This document shows positions 30,810 through 41,096 of a stretch of 64,000 bases of DNA, one piece after another. Every line of letters starts with the position of its first letter. Position 1 is the first letter of the stretch. Both the position numbers and the translations under genes were made by a program. The DNA lies in assembly GCA_029378245.1 (NCBI GenBank), contig JARKIF010000083.1, positions 1-64,000 of the forward strand, read 5' to 3'. The notes under the pieces were generated by a model. That model made no database searches. It was not told the DNA's origin and saw nothing but the letters and a program-made list of their open reading frames with translations. The DNA comes from Roridomyces roridus. Taxonomy: Eukaryota > Basidiomycota > Agaricomycetes > Agaricales > Mycenaceae.

Positions 30810-31426
30810 ATGGGCTCAAGTATCAGTTCGCTTATCAACAGGCGCAAGATCAGCTCAACGCGCTCCTCACCATGGCGCAGCTCAAATACGACAACTTTAT
30901 GGGCCAGGTGAAGAGCACGGCGGACAACACCCTCATCCCAATCAACGAGATTCTGTCCAGCGATCATGTCGTCCACCCCCAAGGTGACGCAGACGGGGGA
31001 TAATGTGAAGAAGGCCGTGAGCAGTGCGGTGACTGCGTTCGCCAAGGGTGATATCCTCGATGGTGCGTGCAGTCCACCCGAATCAAATCCCATAATTGAA
31101 CTTGTATATGCAGGCGTCTTCGCCATTGTCAACGCTGGTGTGGAGGCTGTCCTGGGCAACGTCGCAGCCAACCAATCGCACCTACGCTATAACTTGCGGC
31201 GAGCTCGGCGGCACCATGCGTATCGACATCGACATATTCTGCTGCACGTTTACATACCTCGACAGCGCTCACGGCGGTGACCAACAACGTTATCAGCACG
31301 GCGTATGTCATCAGCTCTGTCGACGCTCCTAAACTCGACAAGGACACGTACGATAAGGGATACCGTACAGGTTTGCTATGGGGACGAGTAATTTTCGTCT
31401 CAACTATCATGTACTTGGATTCTTGA
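30810..31426 (+). pseudogene. Small conserved hypothetical gene, frameshifted
   Basis: Readable pieces in order and in different frames: MGSSISSLIN (30810), AQDQLNALLTMAQLKYDNFM with VKSTADNTLIPINEILSSD, then MSSTPKVTQTGDNVKKAVSS with AFAKGDILDG. After an intron come VFAIVNAGVEAVLGNVAANQ, TYAITCGELGGTMRIDIDIF, and in another frame TALTAVTNNVISTAYVISSV ending before 31426. At least three frame changes without splice signals are needed. I recall comparable 200-250-residue proteins of unknown function in other Agaricomycetes, but cannot name the family. Confidence 0.5.
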
Positions 31427-31529
31427 ATCGGAATTCAGGAAGAGTTGACGCGGATCTACAAGTTACATGATTCTCTCGTACGAAGCGGATACTCACGTTT
31501 TCGTGGTCTGTGATTTGAACTAGTAATCA

Positions 31530-31695
31530 CCAACTCGCAGGAATTGCGAACGCCGAAGCCTCGAATGCGAATACCCTATGTCATCTCAAAGTGCGGGTAG
31601 TTCAACGACATTCAATGGTTGACGCTGGAGTATCGGGAGTCGAAGAGTGAAATTCAACTGAAAATCGTGTACATACTGGCAATTGCAATCGGATT
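31530..31695 (+). repeat. Orphan duplicate of the Zn2Cys6 final exon
   Basis: ACTAGTAATCACCAACTCGCAG then AATTGCGAACGCCGAAGCCTCGAATGCGA repeats the last intron acceptor and exon of the 27-29.3-kb gene (29190-29360), with small differences. No upstream exons accompany it. It sits directly upstream of segmental copy C, as the original sits upstream of copy B. Confidence 0.8.
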
Positions 31696-31784
31696 GAGAC
31701 CACTTACCACAGCAAGTCCCAGAAGTAATTCAAAGGTTGAAATTTCAAGCAATTCGAACTTTGTAGCAGCTTGGTAGCAGCCGA

Positions 31785-32968
31785 ATCGGCGCGTACAAAG
31801 AGGGATCAAGTTGATCCGATCAACTGATCTCAGTGCTCACTCTTCCTCCATACTCTCATGTCCGCCCCGCCGACATGCTAATTGCGGACTCGCCGGAAAC
31901 CCTGGAAATCGCTCGTGTGTATAATCTCCACCGTTGCCAATCGGGTTGCTTCTTGCTCTTATCAGAATCGGCCGAAAATACGAGGTGCGCGGTGCGCGAC
32001 CATGCTCGAAGCGTATGACCTGGTATTGCCGCCGATATGATACTTAGCGATACACGATCGGATGACTCAAGCCTCGGAACGCTTCCCACTTTCCCCTTGG
32101 AAAAAATTTCTCTCTTGTGTGCTCATTTGACGGGGCCCGAGTGATCGAGCTCTATTGTCTTGTTCTTCCAATCCTCTTTCGCCTTTTTTTTCGCGGAACT
32201 TTCTTTTCTCTTGGGATTTTGCTCGGTGCTAGACTCCTGGGTGTCCCGACTGGCCACTACAATCCGTCGAACTGGACCCAACGGGGCAGCCAAAAAAAAT
32301 GCAAACCAAGCATGCAAGTTGTGAGGCGTGCCTTGATCTCGTATTCGACGTCGCTTCGCGTTCCCTCCATCTGGACGTCGATCTTGTCTTTGTTCGCTAT
32401 CACCGTGCTATTGTTACATTCGATCGTGCACTCTTTGTTCACTGCGCACTGCTGGTGGTGCTGGAGCGAGGTATAAAAACCCTCCTGCTCCAGCACCATG
32501 CCCCAGGTTCGCCTTCAAACCAATCGCCTACCCATCACATCCCCGCCCCATCCCTCCTACACTCATGGACGCTTTCACCACCATCTCCACCAAAGTCGAA
32601 GGACGTCGTCGTCGTTCTCCCTCCCGTCAACGATGACTCGGGCTCGGGCACCAGCGGACAATGCGTCGTCTGCAAGGAGGACACATCCTTCCCCGCCGTC
32701 AACGACGACTCGGGCTCGGGAACCAGCGGGCAGTGCGTCATTGCCTAAACGCACCATTCACCAACATGACCCTCGCATTGTACTGTGAGTTCTTTCCGGC
32801 TTCTTCTGGCGCTTTTGCTAAATGGGCGCCGCCTTGCTTTCAGACACGGGCATTGGCACCATATGTATTAGATTCGATTCATTCGGGGGGGAGAGCATCA
32901 TTTACGCGCCGTGGGCTGCGTGCAATTACATTATTAACTTCGCTTTCGTTCGTGTTATTATCACACCT
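31785..32968 (+). repeat. Segmental duplication, copy C (carries the second pheromone copy)
   Basis: Matches copy A (13410-14585) end to end in the same orientation, including the TATA box (near 32471), the pheromone frame and the 3' flank, with scattered substitutions and small indels. Confidence 0.9.
32565..32748 (+). pseudogene. Second mating-pheromone precursor copy, frameshifted; CaaX box CVIA
   Basis: It begins MDAFTTISTKVE like copy A. GTCGAAGGACG (about 32597-32607) has one A more than copy A's GTCGAGGACG, so translation from this ATG leaves the frame and stops early. The downstream frame still carries both core repeats and ends GTSGQCVIA, the most common pheromone CaaX box. No other good Met with a leader exists in the downstream frame. 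The TATA box is intact, so it may still be transcribed. It is either a pseudogene or a single-base sequence error. Confidence 0.75.
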
Positions 32969-33612
32969 TGCTATTCTATGCGCATCCAATTTTTTTAAAT
33001 CATCTAGCCGTACTTTCAAGACACAAGTTGGTCGAACAAGGCTCGAGGTTCCTGGGTGTACGGCCAAAATTTGGTGCAAGACAAAGGCGACATTCTTTAG
33101 CTTTCACGGGGCGGAAGGAGAACTCCGAGTCATGCCTTTGCCTTCTGTCGCGTGTGCGGTGGATAATCTGAAGTTTGTAGTATTTGCACGGAGGACGGGA
33201 GTGCGAAGATGGCAGAGAGTAGAAAGCGAATGTGGTATTTATTTCCGTCCTTTTCGAGCTTCCTCCTTGGGACGATCTGTAATTTTCTCCGGGCATGCAA
33301 CAAGGAATAGAGTCCTGTAGCGACATTGTCAGTCAGTGTGAAAAGAATACAGAAATGTGAGTGGATATGAACTGCAGTGTATGTATCGGCACGAAGCATG
33401 GCGAAACACCCAACTACACTTGTACTTATCATTATGACACGGTGAGCACGAGAAGGAAGGCAAAGAGAATACAGCCAGTGGTGCCACTCAAAAGAAAAGG
33501 TTCCCGACAACGAAATATCTCCCCGATAAGCAGCTCAAGCTGTCGTCCCTGGCCGCTACTCGAACGGCGGCCAGCAGGGTGAATCGAATAAGATTGGTGG
33601 TACATAAGCAAA
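32969..33612. other. Spacer, no gene seen
   Basis: No domain-bearing frame was found between the segmental duplication and BTB copy 4. Confidence 0.4.
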
Positions 33613-34720
33613 TCAGATATCATTCTTCAACTCGCCCCAGGGAGGAAGTTCAAAAAAGGACGGCAGCGATTCCCACATCTTCTTCCGACCTTCGTTCATC
33701 TTCCCTCTGGCATTCTCCTTGCAAGCGTCGCAAAGCTTGAGCGAGTGCAGAAAGCCCTGAATAGGAACGAACGGGCCCAAGTACATTTTCATGGAAAACA
33801 GTCAGCCTGGTGTCTGTGCACGAAGAATTGTGTCCGCAGTCTGCGGGTCCGGTACGGCATTTTTTTGCGCAACCCAACCAAATGTGTGTTGTGCTTCCCA
33901 CTGCCGCCGCGTCAATTCTGTTTGCCCAAGAATGCAAACACGTTGATCTTCCGGTGACAGCTTCGCCAGGGATCCATCCGGTCGCCCTATACCAGTCAAA
34001 AGTTCGGCCTTGTTCGACAATGTTGAAGATAGAACATCAGACTTTTATCAAATTGCTTGCGGCCCCAAACAAGCCCGAACAAGCTCGAAAAAGGCCAAAC
34101 AAGCCCGCAAGCTCACAAGTTTGCAAGTCTATGTTCAGAATCCACAAGGTCGGCCGTTCGAGTCAGTGGGACCACATTATTTTCCATTTTTCTTTAGGTT
34201 CCCAGGTGTGTACGGATGCGGAAAAAATACTAGGGGGCGCAGTTTTCCGTCTAACAGTTGCTGAAAGGCCACCACAGCCATAATTATCATTTACCAGGGC
34301 GCAAAAAATTTGTCACCTCTCCGACTCGAACCTGGGAGCTCCGATACAAGGCCACAAGCCGGAACAAGGGCCAAAAGTTCGCAAGCAAAATGCTATTTTG
34401 CTGATGAAGCTTTCCAAGGGCATTTAATGCGCACCTGTGTGGCAGATAACACGACGCGCAAATACGCACAGGGAAGCAGCGCAAACAAGTTATTTTCCCG
34501 TGCCAAAGCCAGAAGATCGACAATGAGGCCTGGGTACCAGTCAACTAACGTGGGTGGGTATCGGCCGTCTGGCATCCTTAGAAGGTCGTATTCCTCCAAC
34601 GTCCGGGGATTTTCGTGCGTGAGACGCTGGACCATTGCCTGCAGGAACTCCTGCAAGTCGTACTTGCGACCCAACCGGATGTGACTCGCAATGACGGAAA
34701 AAGGAAGGGATTTCTGGGTG
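33613..34720 (-). pseudogene. BTB/POZ protein pseudogene lacking exon 1 (BTB copy 4)
   Basis: Exon 2 (from about 34720) reads KSLPFSVIASHIRLGRKYDL, LALARENNLFALLPCAYLRV and ends SATQ at a GTGCGC donor (34435). An unusually long intron of about 420 nt follows, containing a dispersed repeat. Exon 3 resumes near 34015 with LLTGIGRPDGSLAKLSPEDQ. The middle of exon 3 is frameshifted (CGHNSSCTDTRLTVFHENVL reads in another frame), and the end ESLPSFFELPPWGELKNDI is intact. No BTB-core exon is found upstream, so the copy is both 5'-truncated and frameshifted. Confidence 0.8.
34055..34200 (+). repeat. Dispersed repeat with B-box-like end, inside an intron of BTB copy 4
   Basis: AAACAAGCCCG, AAGCTCACAAG, CACAAGGTC, CGTTCGAGTC and GGGACCACA recur in the same order at 58140-58260. 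CGTTCGAGTC resembles a tRNA B box. An oppositely oriented B-box-like GACTCGAACCTGGGAGC lies at 34320-34340, so two tRNA-like ends face each other here. Confidence 0.5.
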
Positions 34721-35043
34721 AAATGAAGTCTAGTGATACAGCTTGTTCACGAACGCGTGTAAGTAAGTAAGACTTGGTCCCTTGGCGGACATTGTCACCG
34801 GCCAGCCTTGCCTCTGAAAATTTTCTTTCCAACAGCTTGCACAGTTTCTTCTTGAGACGTTTCGTTGGGAGGATGGATGAAAGGAGAGACAGACAGCCTG
34901 GGCCGTGATCCGAAACGACTCCCGGAGACTCGAATGTTGCTCTCCGAAATCCCACCTATTGTATATTATTATGAGGGGATTCTAAGACGCTGTATGTATT
35001 TCTATAATCTACAGCTCGATTCAAACGGTCTAAGAGAAATCTC
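34721..35043. other. Spacer between BTB copy 4 and the ABC transporter 3' end
   Basis: No gene is supported; the frames present have no family likeness. It includes the 3' flank of the ABC transporter. Confidence 0.4.
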
Positions 35044-38000
35044 TCAAGCGGAAGATGTCTTGCGTTTCTTGAAGAACACAGTAAAGATACTGGTCGTTCG
35101 AATACGGAAGAGGTACGTCAAGACGTAGATTCCGACGATCTGCACAAGTACTGGTCAGAATGCGATTCAGATGCGAGAAGCACTTGACCGACATTAACGA
35201 GGATATAGACGAAGAGCAGGCCAAGATCCCTCCAGCGATGGGAATAATAGATATTAAAACTGGATTCGAGGAACTAGGCGGCCAGATTAGCTGAGGGACG
35301 CGAACAAAGAGTATTTGCGTACCTGGTCCGTGGTAGCGGTGGAGCAGAACTGGCAGGCAGAGGTCGCATCTGGGTTGGCCAAGTAACCCCCAGCAAAAGA
35401 GATGTAATTCTCCAAGTATTGAGAGCAGGTTAGGCCAGCAGGGGGGTTCATGGTCACCAGCTCAATAGGACTGCAGGTGATTTCGTGTTGACCGACCGCT
35501 GTAAAAGACGATTAGATGCAGGCATCTACATGTCGCGAGTAATGGCGTACCTTGCCCCAACAGTCCCTCGATCAAATAAGTATAAGGTGAGAGATGGTAC
35601 CTGGAGAGTAGTTAAAACAGAGGCAAAAGGCAATGCCCAAAAATACATACATCCATTTCCACCACCCGAGTGCTCTGAATGGCTGCACGACACCGTCGAA
35701 GTTTAACACGAAAGAGAACAGCGTGGCGAAGAATACGGCGGCAAGCTCCACGTTGGGTGCCATTGCAGCCACCGCTTGGGCGAAGGACGTATAGTACAAC
35801 GGGAACATGACGACCAGCATCTGACCAATGTCACAACGTGCAGCCCACATCATGAAGGGGAACTTACTAAGAACGTATATCCGGCACGTGAATTGTCGAA
35901 ACCGACAGTCCAATACCTAGAGAAAGATTAGCGGAAAAACAACGTGGTAGTGTGTAACATACCAGCAGAAGAAGTACACGGCCGAACCGATGATGTTCCA
36001 GGGCAGCTCCGCCAGGAACGCCGCAGTGACGAGCGCGGACCAACTATAAAACTTGGTGGGGCCTTCTCGAATCTCGTAGATGTTCCGCATGTCCAGGAAA
36101 GGAACCTGTAGCTGATTCGACAATGGGGCAGAAAGGATGGTGGACATGAAGATGGCCTGGAAGCGACCCGATGAGATTATGCACCCAAAGTGAGCTGAAA
36201 ACTGACAAAGAGCTGATTTTGCGTTCCCTGCTGAGTGTTCTTGGCTTTGAAGAACGTGAACTGCAGATAATCAGACATGGGCAAGTTGGGACGTCGTTCA
36301 TAAACGCACCCCGATGAATAGGCCCCCGACAATATTGAGCGCCAGCTTCGCAACGAGATAAGTTGGCTATGGCATTTGCATGTCAGGAAATGCACAATAT
36401 GACGAGCCAGATACGCACATCTCTCCAACGGAAGCGGGCATCCCGTCTCAACAAAAGAGTTGCTTGCTGGATCCACGGCGTCGCATATTTATTCTTGAAA
36501 GTCGCCTGCACAGCCCCACGAGCCCGGCCCTCGGTGTGGATTTTTTCAAGTTCCTCCCTGGCCTTGATGGACTCGGGACAATCGTGCCAGATGGCCCGCC
36601 TGTGCCGAGGTCAAAGGATGTCTCAGAAGCACACAGGATCATACGCACCAGTCCTGCTCGCTCTTTGCCGTAGCTCCAGCTCCAATGACATCAAGCATGA
36701 ATTCGGCGCTGGAAAGGAATGAGCCTTGGTAATCAGGATAGATTCCCACTCACGGGTTCTCAGACGGATCACAATGACGAGAACCGTTGGACTCGAAGTG
36801 GCGAATGAGCGTGGTAGAGTCTTTGCCAATGTCACCAAAGTATACGACTTGGCCACCTTTCCGCAGCAGCAGGAGGCGATCAAACATCTATGGGTCTTTA
36901 GAAGGAAGATTCGCCAGCAGTCAAGAGAGAAATCTCACCTGGAAAAGCTCGGCCGAAGGCTCAGGGCAGTGTAAGCCCGGGAATGACATGGAAAAAAGAA
37001 AAGTACCTGATGGATTCTGTACGAAAGGGTCAGCCCAGTCCGACATCAAGATAGCAGAACGTACGTGCAAAGGATAGCCTGTCCGTTGGCGGCAAGCTCC
37101 TTTAAGAACAGCATGATCGCCCAAGCACTCTGCGAATCAAGGCCGGAGGTGGGCTACACAATCATAAGAATCGGTAACAAGAATAAGACAAGGGCGCACC
37201 TCGTCGAGGAAAAGCAACAATCGAGGCTATTCGTTCCGCATCAGCAGCCAGACTCGAAAAGATTCACTGCAACGCACCTTTGCCGCCAACTCGACACCAA
37301 TCGTCGTCCGCTTCCGATGCTCGACTCCCAAACTCCCAACCGAAGCATCCGCCATTTCCTCCAGTCCACACATCTTGAGGCACGTCTCGACGTATGCAAC
37401 CTTCTCCTCGACAGGAACCGAGTCCGGTTGGCGGAGCATCGCCGAGAACAGCAAGGCCTCGCGGACCGTATCCGTTGGTACGTGGGTGTCCATCTGCTGC
37501 ACGTAACCCGTCTGCGAGCGGAAGTCGCGCGGCAGGGGATGTCCATTGACGAAGATATCGCCCGTCACGACGCCGCTGGTCGTGCGCTCTGCCAGGGCAT
37601 TCAGCAGTGTCGTCTTTCCCGCGCCAGATTCGCCCCTATAGTCACATGATCAGCCCAGCGAATAGAGCAAGAGGAAGATACATACATGAGGGCGGTCAGT
37701 TTACCAGGGACCACATAGCCAGAGACGTTATCCAGCAACTTCCGCTCGCCATCCTTGGCAGGAACAACGTAGCTGAGGTTTTGCCAGGAGAAGATATCCG
37801 TCATGGGTGGAGCAGCCGCCAACGCCTCGTGGACCTCTGCCTGATTCCGCGCTACGGCTTCTTCAACATGTGCATCCTGACCATTGCCCACCGCCTTCTC
37901 CGGATCCAGAGCACCCTGGGCAAGCGCAGCACCCTTCTTCGAGCGGCGCTTGAACAGGACGACAGACGTCGCAAAGGACGTCGACGTATTGAACTCGGTG

Positions 38001-40672
38001 AATGCCAGCAGCAGCGCGATAAAACCGATTCCAAACGCAAGGACTATCCCGAAATTCTGTGGCAGCAGTCAGCCAGTCGTTGGGTACCAACACGCAAGAT
38101 AATGCATCACCTTCCATTCATTGCTGTACGAATACCCATAACTCAAGGCGATGAATGTATTCCCGTCGACGAAATCTTGCCCCGGGACTGAACCCACAGT
38201 GGCGCAGGCCTGATTCGCAAGACTGACGTTCTCGTACCCTGGGCCTTGTGGAACCAGTGAGGCACAGGATCCTTTAAGCGTGTGGAATTCGTTCGCTACG
38301 ATCGCTTCAAAGCTGTATCGCATGGGCTGAAGGATGAATGTCAGCACAAGTAAGAGGCCAAGGGAAGAGAGAGATACCTACATTGATGTAAGTAATCCAT
38401 CGCAGAGCACCAATCATCGACTACTCGGATGCGTCAGCCAAGGTTAGCATTGAATGGCAAACAACGCACGGGTTTGGGAATGGTGTACCCTGTATAGAGG
38501 ACAAGACAGAGCAACATGATCCCAGCAACCGACTGAGCTGGTGCCGGCGTTGCAAAAGAGGCTGCAATCGCCCGGAAGAAAGCGCGCATCGTGGTCGATA
38601 TCATGAAGACAAAGAGGTAGAAGACGCTGAATGAGCAGATTAATAACAGAAGGCCATGTGCTCAGACAACGCACAAGAACTGAGAAGCCGTCTGCTGCAG
38701 ACCGACGATAAAGTACAACAGGATCGCGAACACCGTAACGCTGAGCAGGGTGATCGGCACGTCCACGAGCGTGAGTGATACAGAATCGATGAAGGGATGG
38801 TAGAGCGCCGCCTTGCTTTGCCTCAGGACGATGGGTCGCTGCGCAAACAGAGCTGGAATCTCCGCCATACTTGAGAGCGCACAAAACAGGATTGCAAAGA
38901 ACATAACGCCGCCACGGCCGAAGAACGCCGAAGTCGATTCTGGAGAATTGACAAAGATGGAACCGACAATGGTACCCTGAATGACGAAAGTCCTGAAAAG
39001 TGAATGTCAGTCAAAGCGTCATCCAGGGAGAGCAGGAAGACACACAGGATATTGATGAGAGTAGGCGCCTTGGCGCCCATAATGATCTGCACTCGACGCA
39101 GCATGACCGCACGGGCCTGCATGAAAATCGAGCTCGTGTAAGGGGAAGCACGACGGGCCCCTTTGGCATGCTCTGCTCTCGCACTCTCCTTGTAGACTTC
39201 CAACCGTTCCTTGTTCCCAGCCCCGCACTCTGCATTATACTCGGCAATGTCAGCGAGATTCTTCTCCATCAATGCCGACTGGCGGAAGTGCGCTGCGAGC
39301 TCCTCGGACGTCCGAGGGCGCATCTTGTCCTCTTCGGGCGTCAGTCCAGGTCGGACGATTCGGCCCGCAAAGTCTGTAACGGAAACCAAGAAATCGGGCG
39401 TGGTCTGGCGCTCCGCTTGTGGTATGTACCCAAGCGAAAGGAAGTAGTCCCGCGCTTGGTCCGCAGGCCCAAAGTACACCATCTTCCCCTCACTAAGCAC
39501 GCACACCTTGTCAAAGAGCGAATAAAGCGTCTCGGAAGCTTGGTAGATGGACACGATGGTCGTCGCGTGGGCAATGTCCGTCATGATGCGAAGCGCGCGG
39601 CCAAACTCCAAGGCAGTGGATGCATCGAGTCCGCGAGTCGAATTGTCCCACGCCCCAATACGCATACGGGTGGCAAGCGCTTCAGCAATACTGACCCGTT
39701 TTTTCTCGCCACCGCTGACGCCGCGGATGGCATTGTCACCAACTGGGGTGTGGCGGGCGTGTCGCAGGCCGAAGATGGTGCAGAGGATCTCCACCATCGA
39801 GGCGACATACTCGTCACGGCTCTGACCCTCGATACGGGTCTGCGGAGCACGGAGGCGGGCAGCGAATTGGAGGGTTTGCTCGACGGTGAGGGTGGGAAAA
39901 TGGACGTCGTCCTCGGGACAATATTGCACATCACCGCGGTAATGGTCGTGTATTTGCCGCGGGGTGAGGGAATCGTAGCTGCGAGTGCCCGAAACGGACT
40001 TGTACTCGTCTGTCTGATTAGCGAGGGTCTTGAGGAGTGTAGAGCACCCGGACCCAGGACGCCCGAGAACGACTGGATGGAGGTCAGAGATACGAGCAAG
40101 GGGGCATCAGGTAAACTCACGAAGCATCTCTCCGGGGCGAACAACACCGGTAATATCATCAAGGATGGTACGTAGCGGTGGGTGGCGAAGGGTCTGAATA
40201 TTCTCAAGCATCACCAATGGGTTCAAAGTAGAACCGAGAGTGGGCTGGAATGAAGCGGAGGAGCCGAGCCCGACGACCTTGAGATTCTGAAAGGCAACGC
40301 CAAGTTCACGTCGCGCGACATCGGCCTCTTGTAACCTAAAATGGAGTTGACTACAGGATAGAGTATATACACCAGAACGCACTTTTTCACCACGAATTTG
40401 AGCGTCTTTTCGAGATCGAATGGACCATCGCCCGGGTTGAGCGTGACGTCCGAATCTATACTCTGACGGTGTTCGGCATTGGATTTTCTCTCCGACATTT
40501 GGGACACGGTTCGTTCCAGATTCTTGACACCGGCAGGATCGAAATAGTCCACATCGACGCGAGAGACACTAGGAGATCCGGCACGGGTGGGGGCCTCGAC
40601 GACCGATTTGTCGATACTGCCACGGGTGGAGGGCGCGACGCCCTCCTCTGGGATGTTCCTGAGGGTGGACAT
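35044..40672 (-). CDS. PDR-type ABC transporter (ABCG full transporter), 25 exons
   Basis: All 25 exons join in frame to 1479 residues, the usual length of fungal pleiotropic-drug-resistance pumps that export xenobiotics across the plasma membrane with ATP. Order is NBD-TMD-NBD-TMD. NBD1: Walker [10 protein letters not shown] (about 172-180), signature [10 protein letters not shown] (about 287), Walker [16 protein letters not shown]1: [20 protein letters not shown] to [12 protein letters not shown], and the PDR loop [23 protein letters not shown]2: [12 protein letters not shown] (about 879), degenerate signature [11 protein letters not shown], Walker [22 protein letters not shown]2 ends [17 protein letters not shown]. 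The asymmetric motifs (Cys for Lys in Walker A of NBD1, altered NBD2 signature) are typical of the class. Exon boundaries include 40672-40383, 40335-40121, 40072-39046, 38992-38675, 37635-37278, a 10-nt exon 37016-37007, a 21-nt exon 36959-36939, and last exon 35139-35044. Confidence 0.95.
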
Positions 40673-41096
40673 GGCGCGTCAATAGGCTTGGCTGGCCACG
40701 CCGAGTATATGTAGTCCATCATGATACCATACGATCCTCAGCCGACTTGTAACGGCGCTTGACAAACGGGCACGCAGTTGAACCGGCTACACGGAAAAGG
40801 CTCCACGAGTTCCGGAATGGACCGACCAAGGGGACCTTTCTTGGGCATCGTTGAGCATCATTTAGGGCCAAAAGAAGGACGGGTTGCGCGCCTAGTTCGC
40901 CTTCCCGCGAGAGCAACCGCGAGGCATAGTCTGGGACCATAGCACCGAGTCTATAGTCCGAACTGTCGGTATATGTGAGGTAGTCTTTGCTTACTCATCA
41001 CTGCCGAGCAGTTCTGGCATGTGATTCTGATTTCTTGGCTCGTAATCAACTCGTAATGAATAGAGTGTAACATCCAAAAGTACCTTGCACGCGTCC
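40673..41096. other. Spacer: GMC 3' end and ABC transporter promoter
   Basis: 424 bp between two same-strand genes. On the minus strand CTACATATACTC near 40705 could be a weak TATA element about 35 bp before the transporter ATG. Nothing else was seen. Confidence 0.35.
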
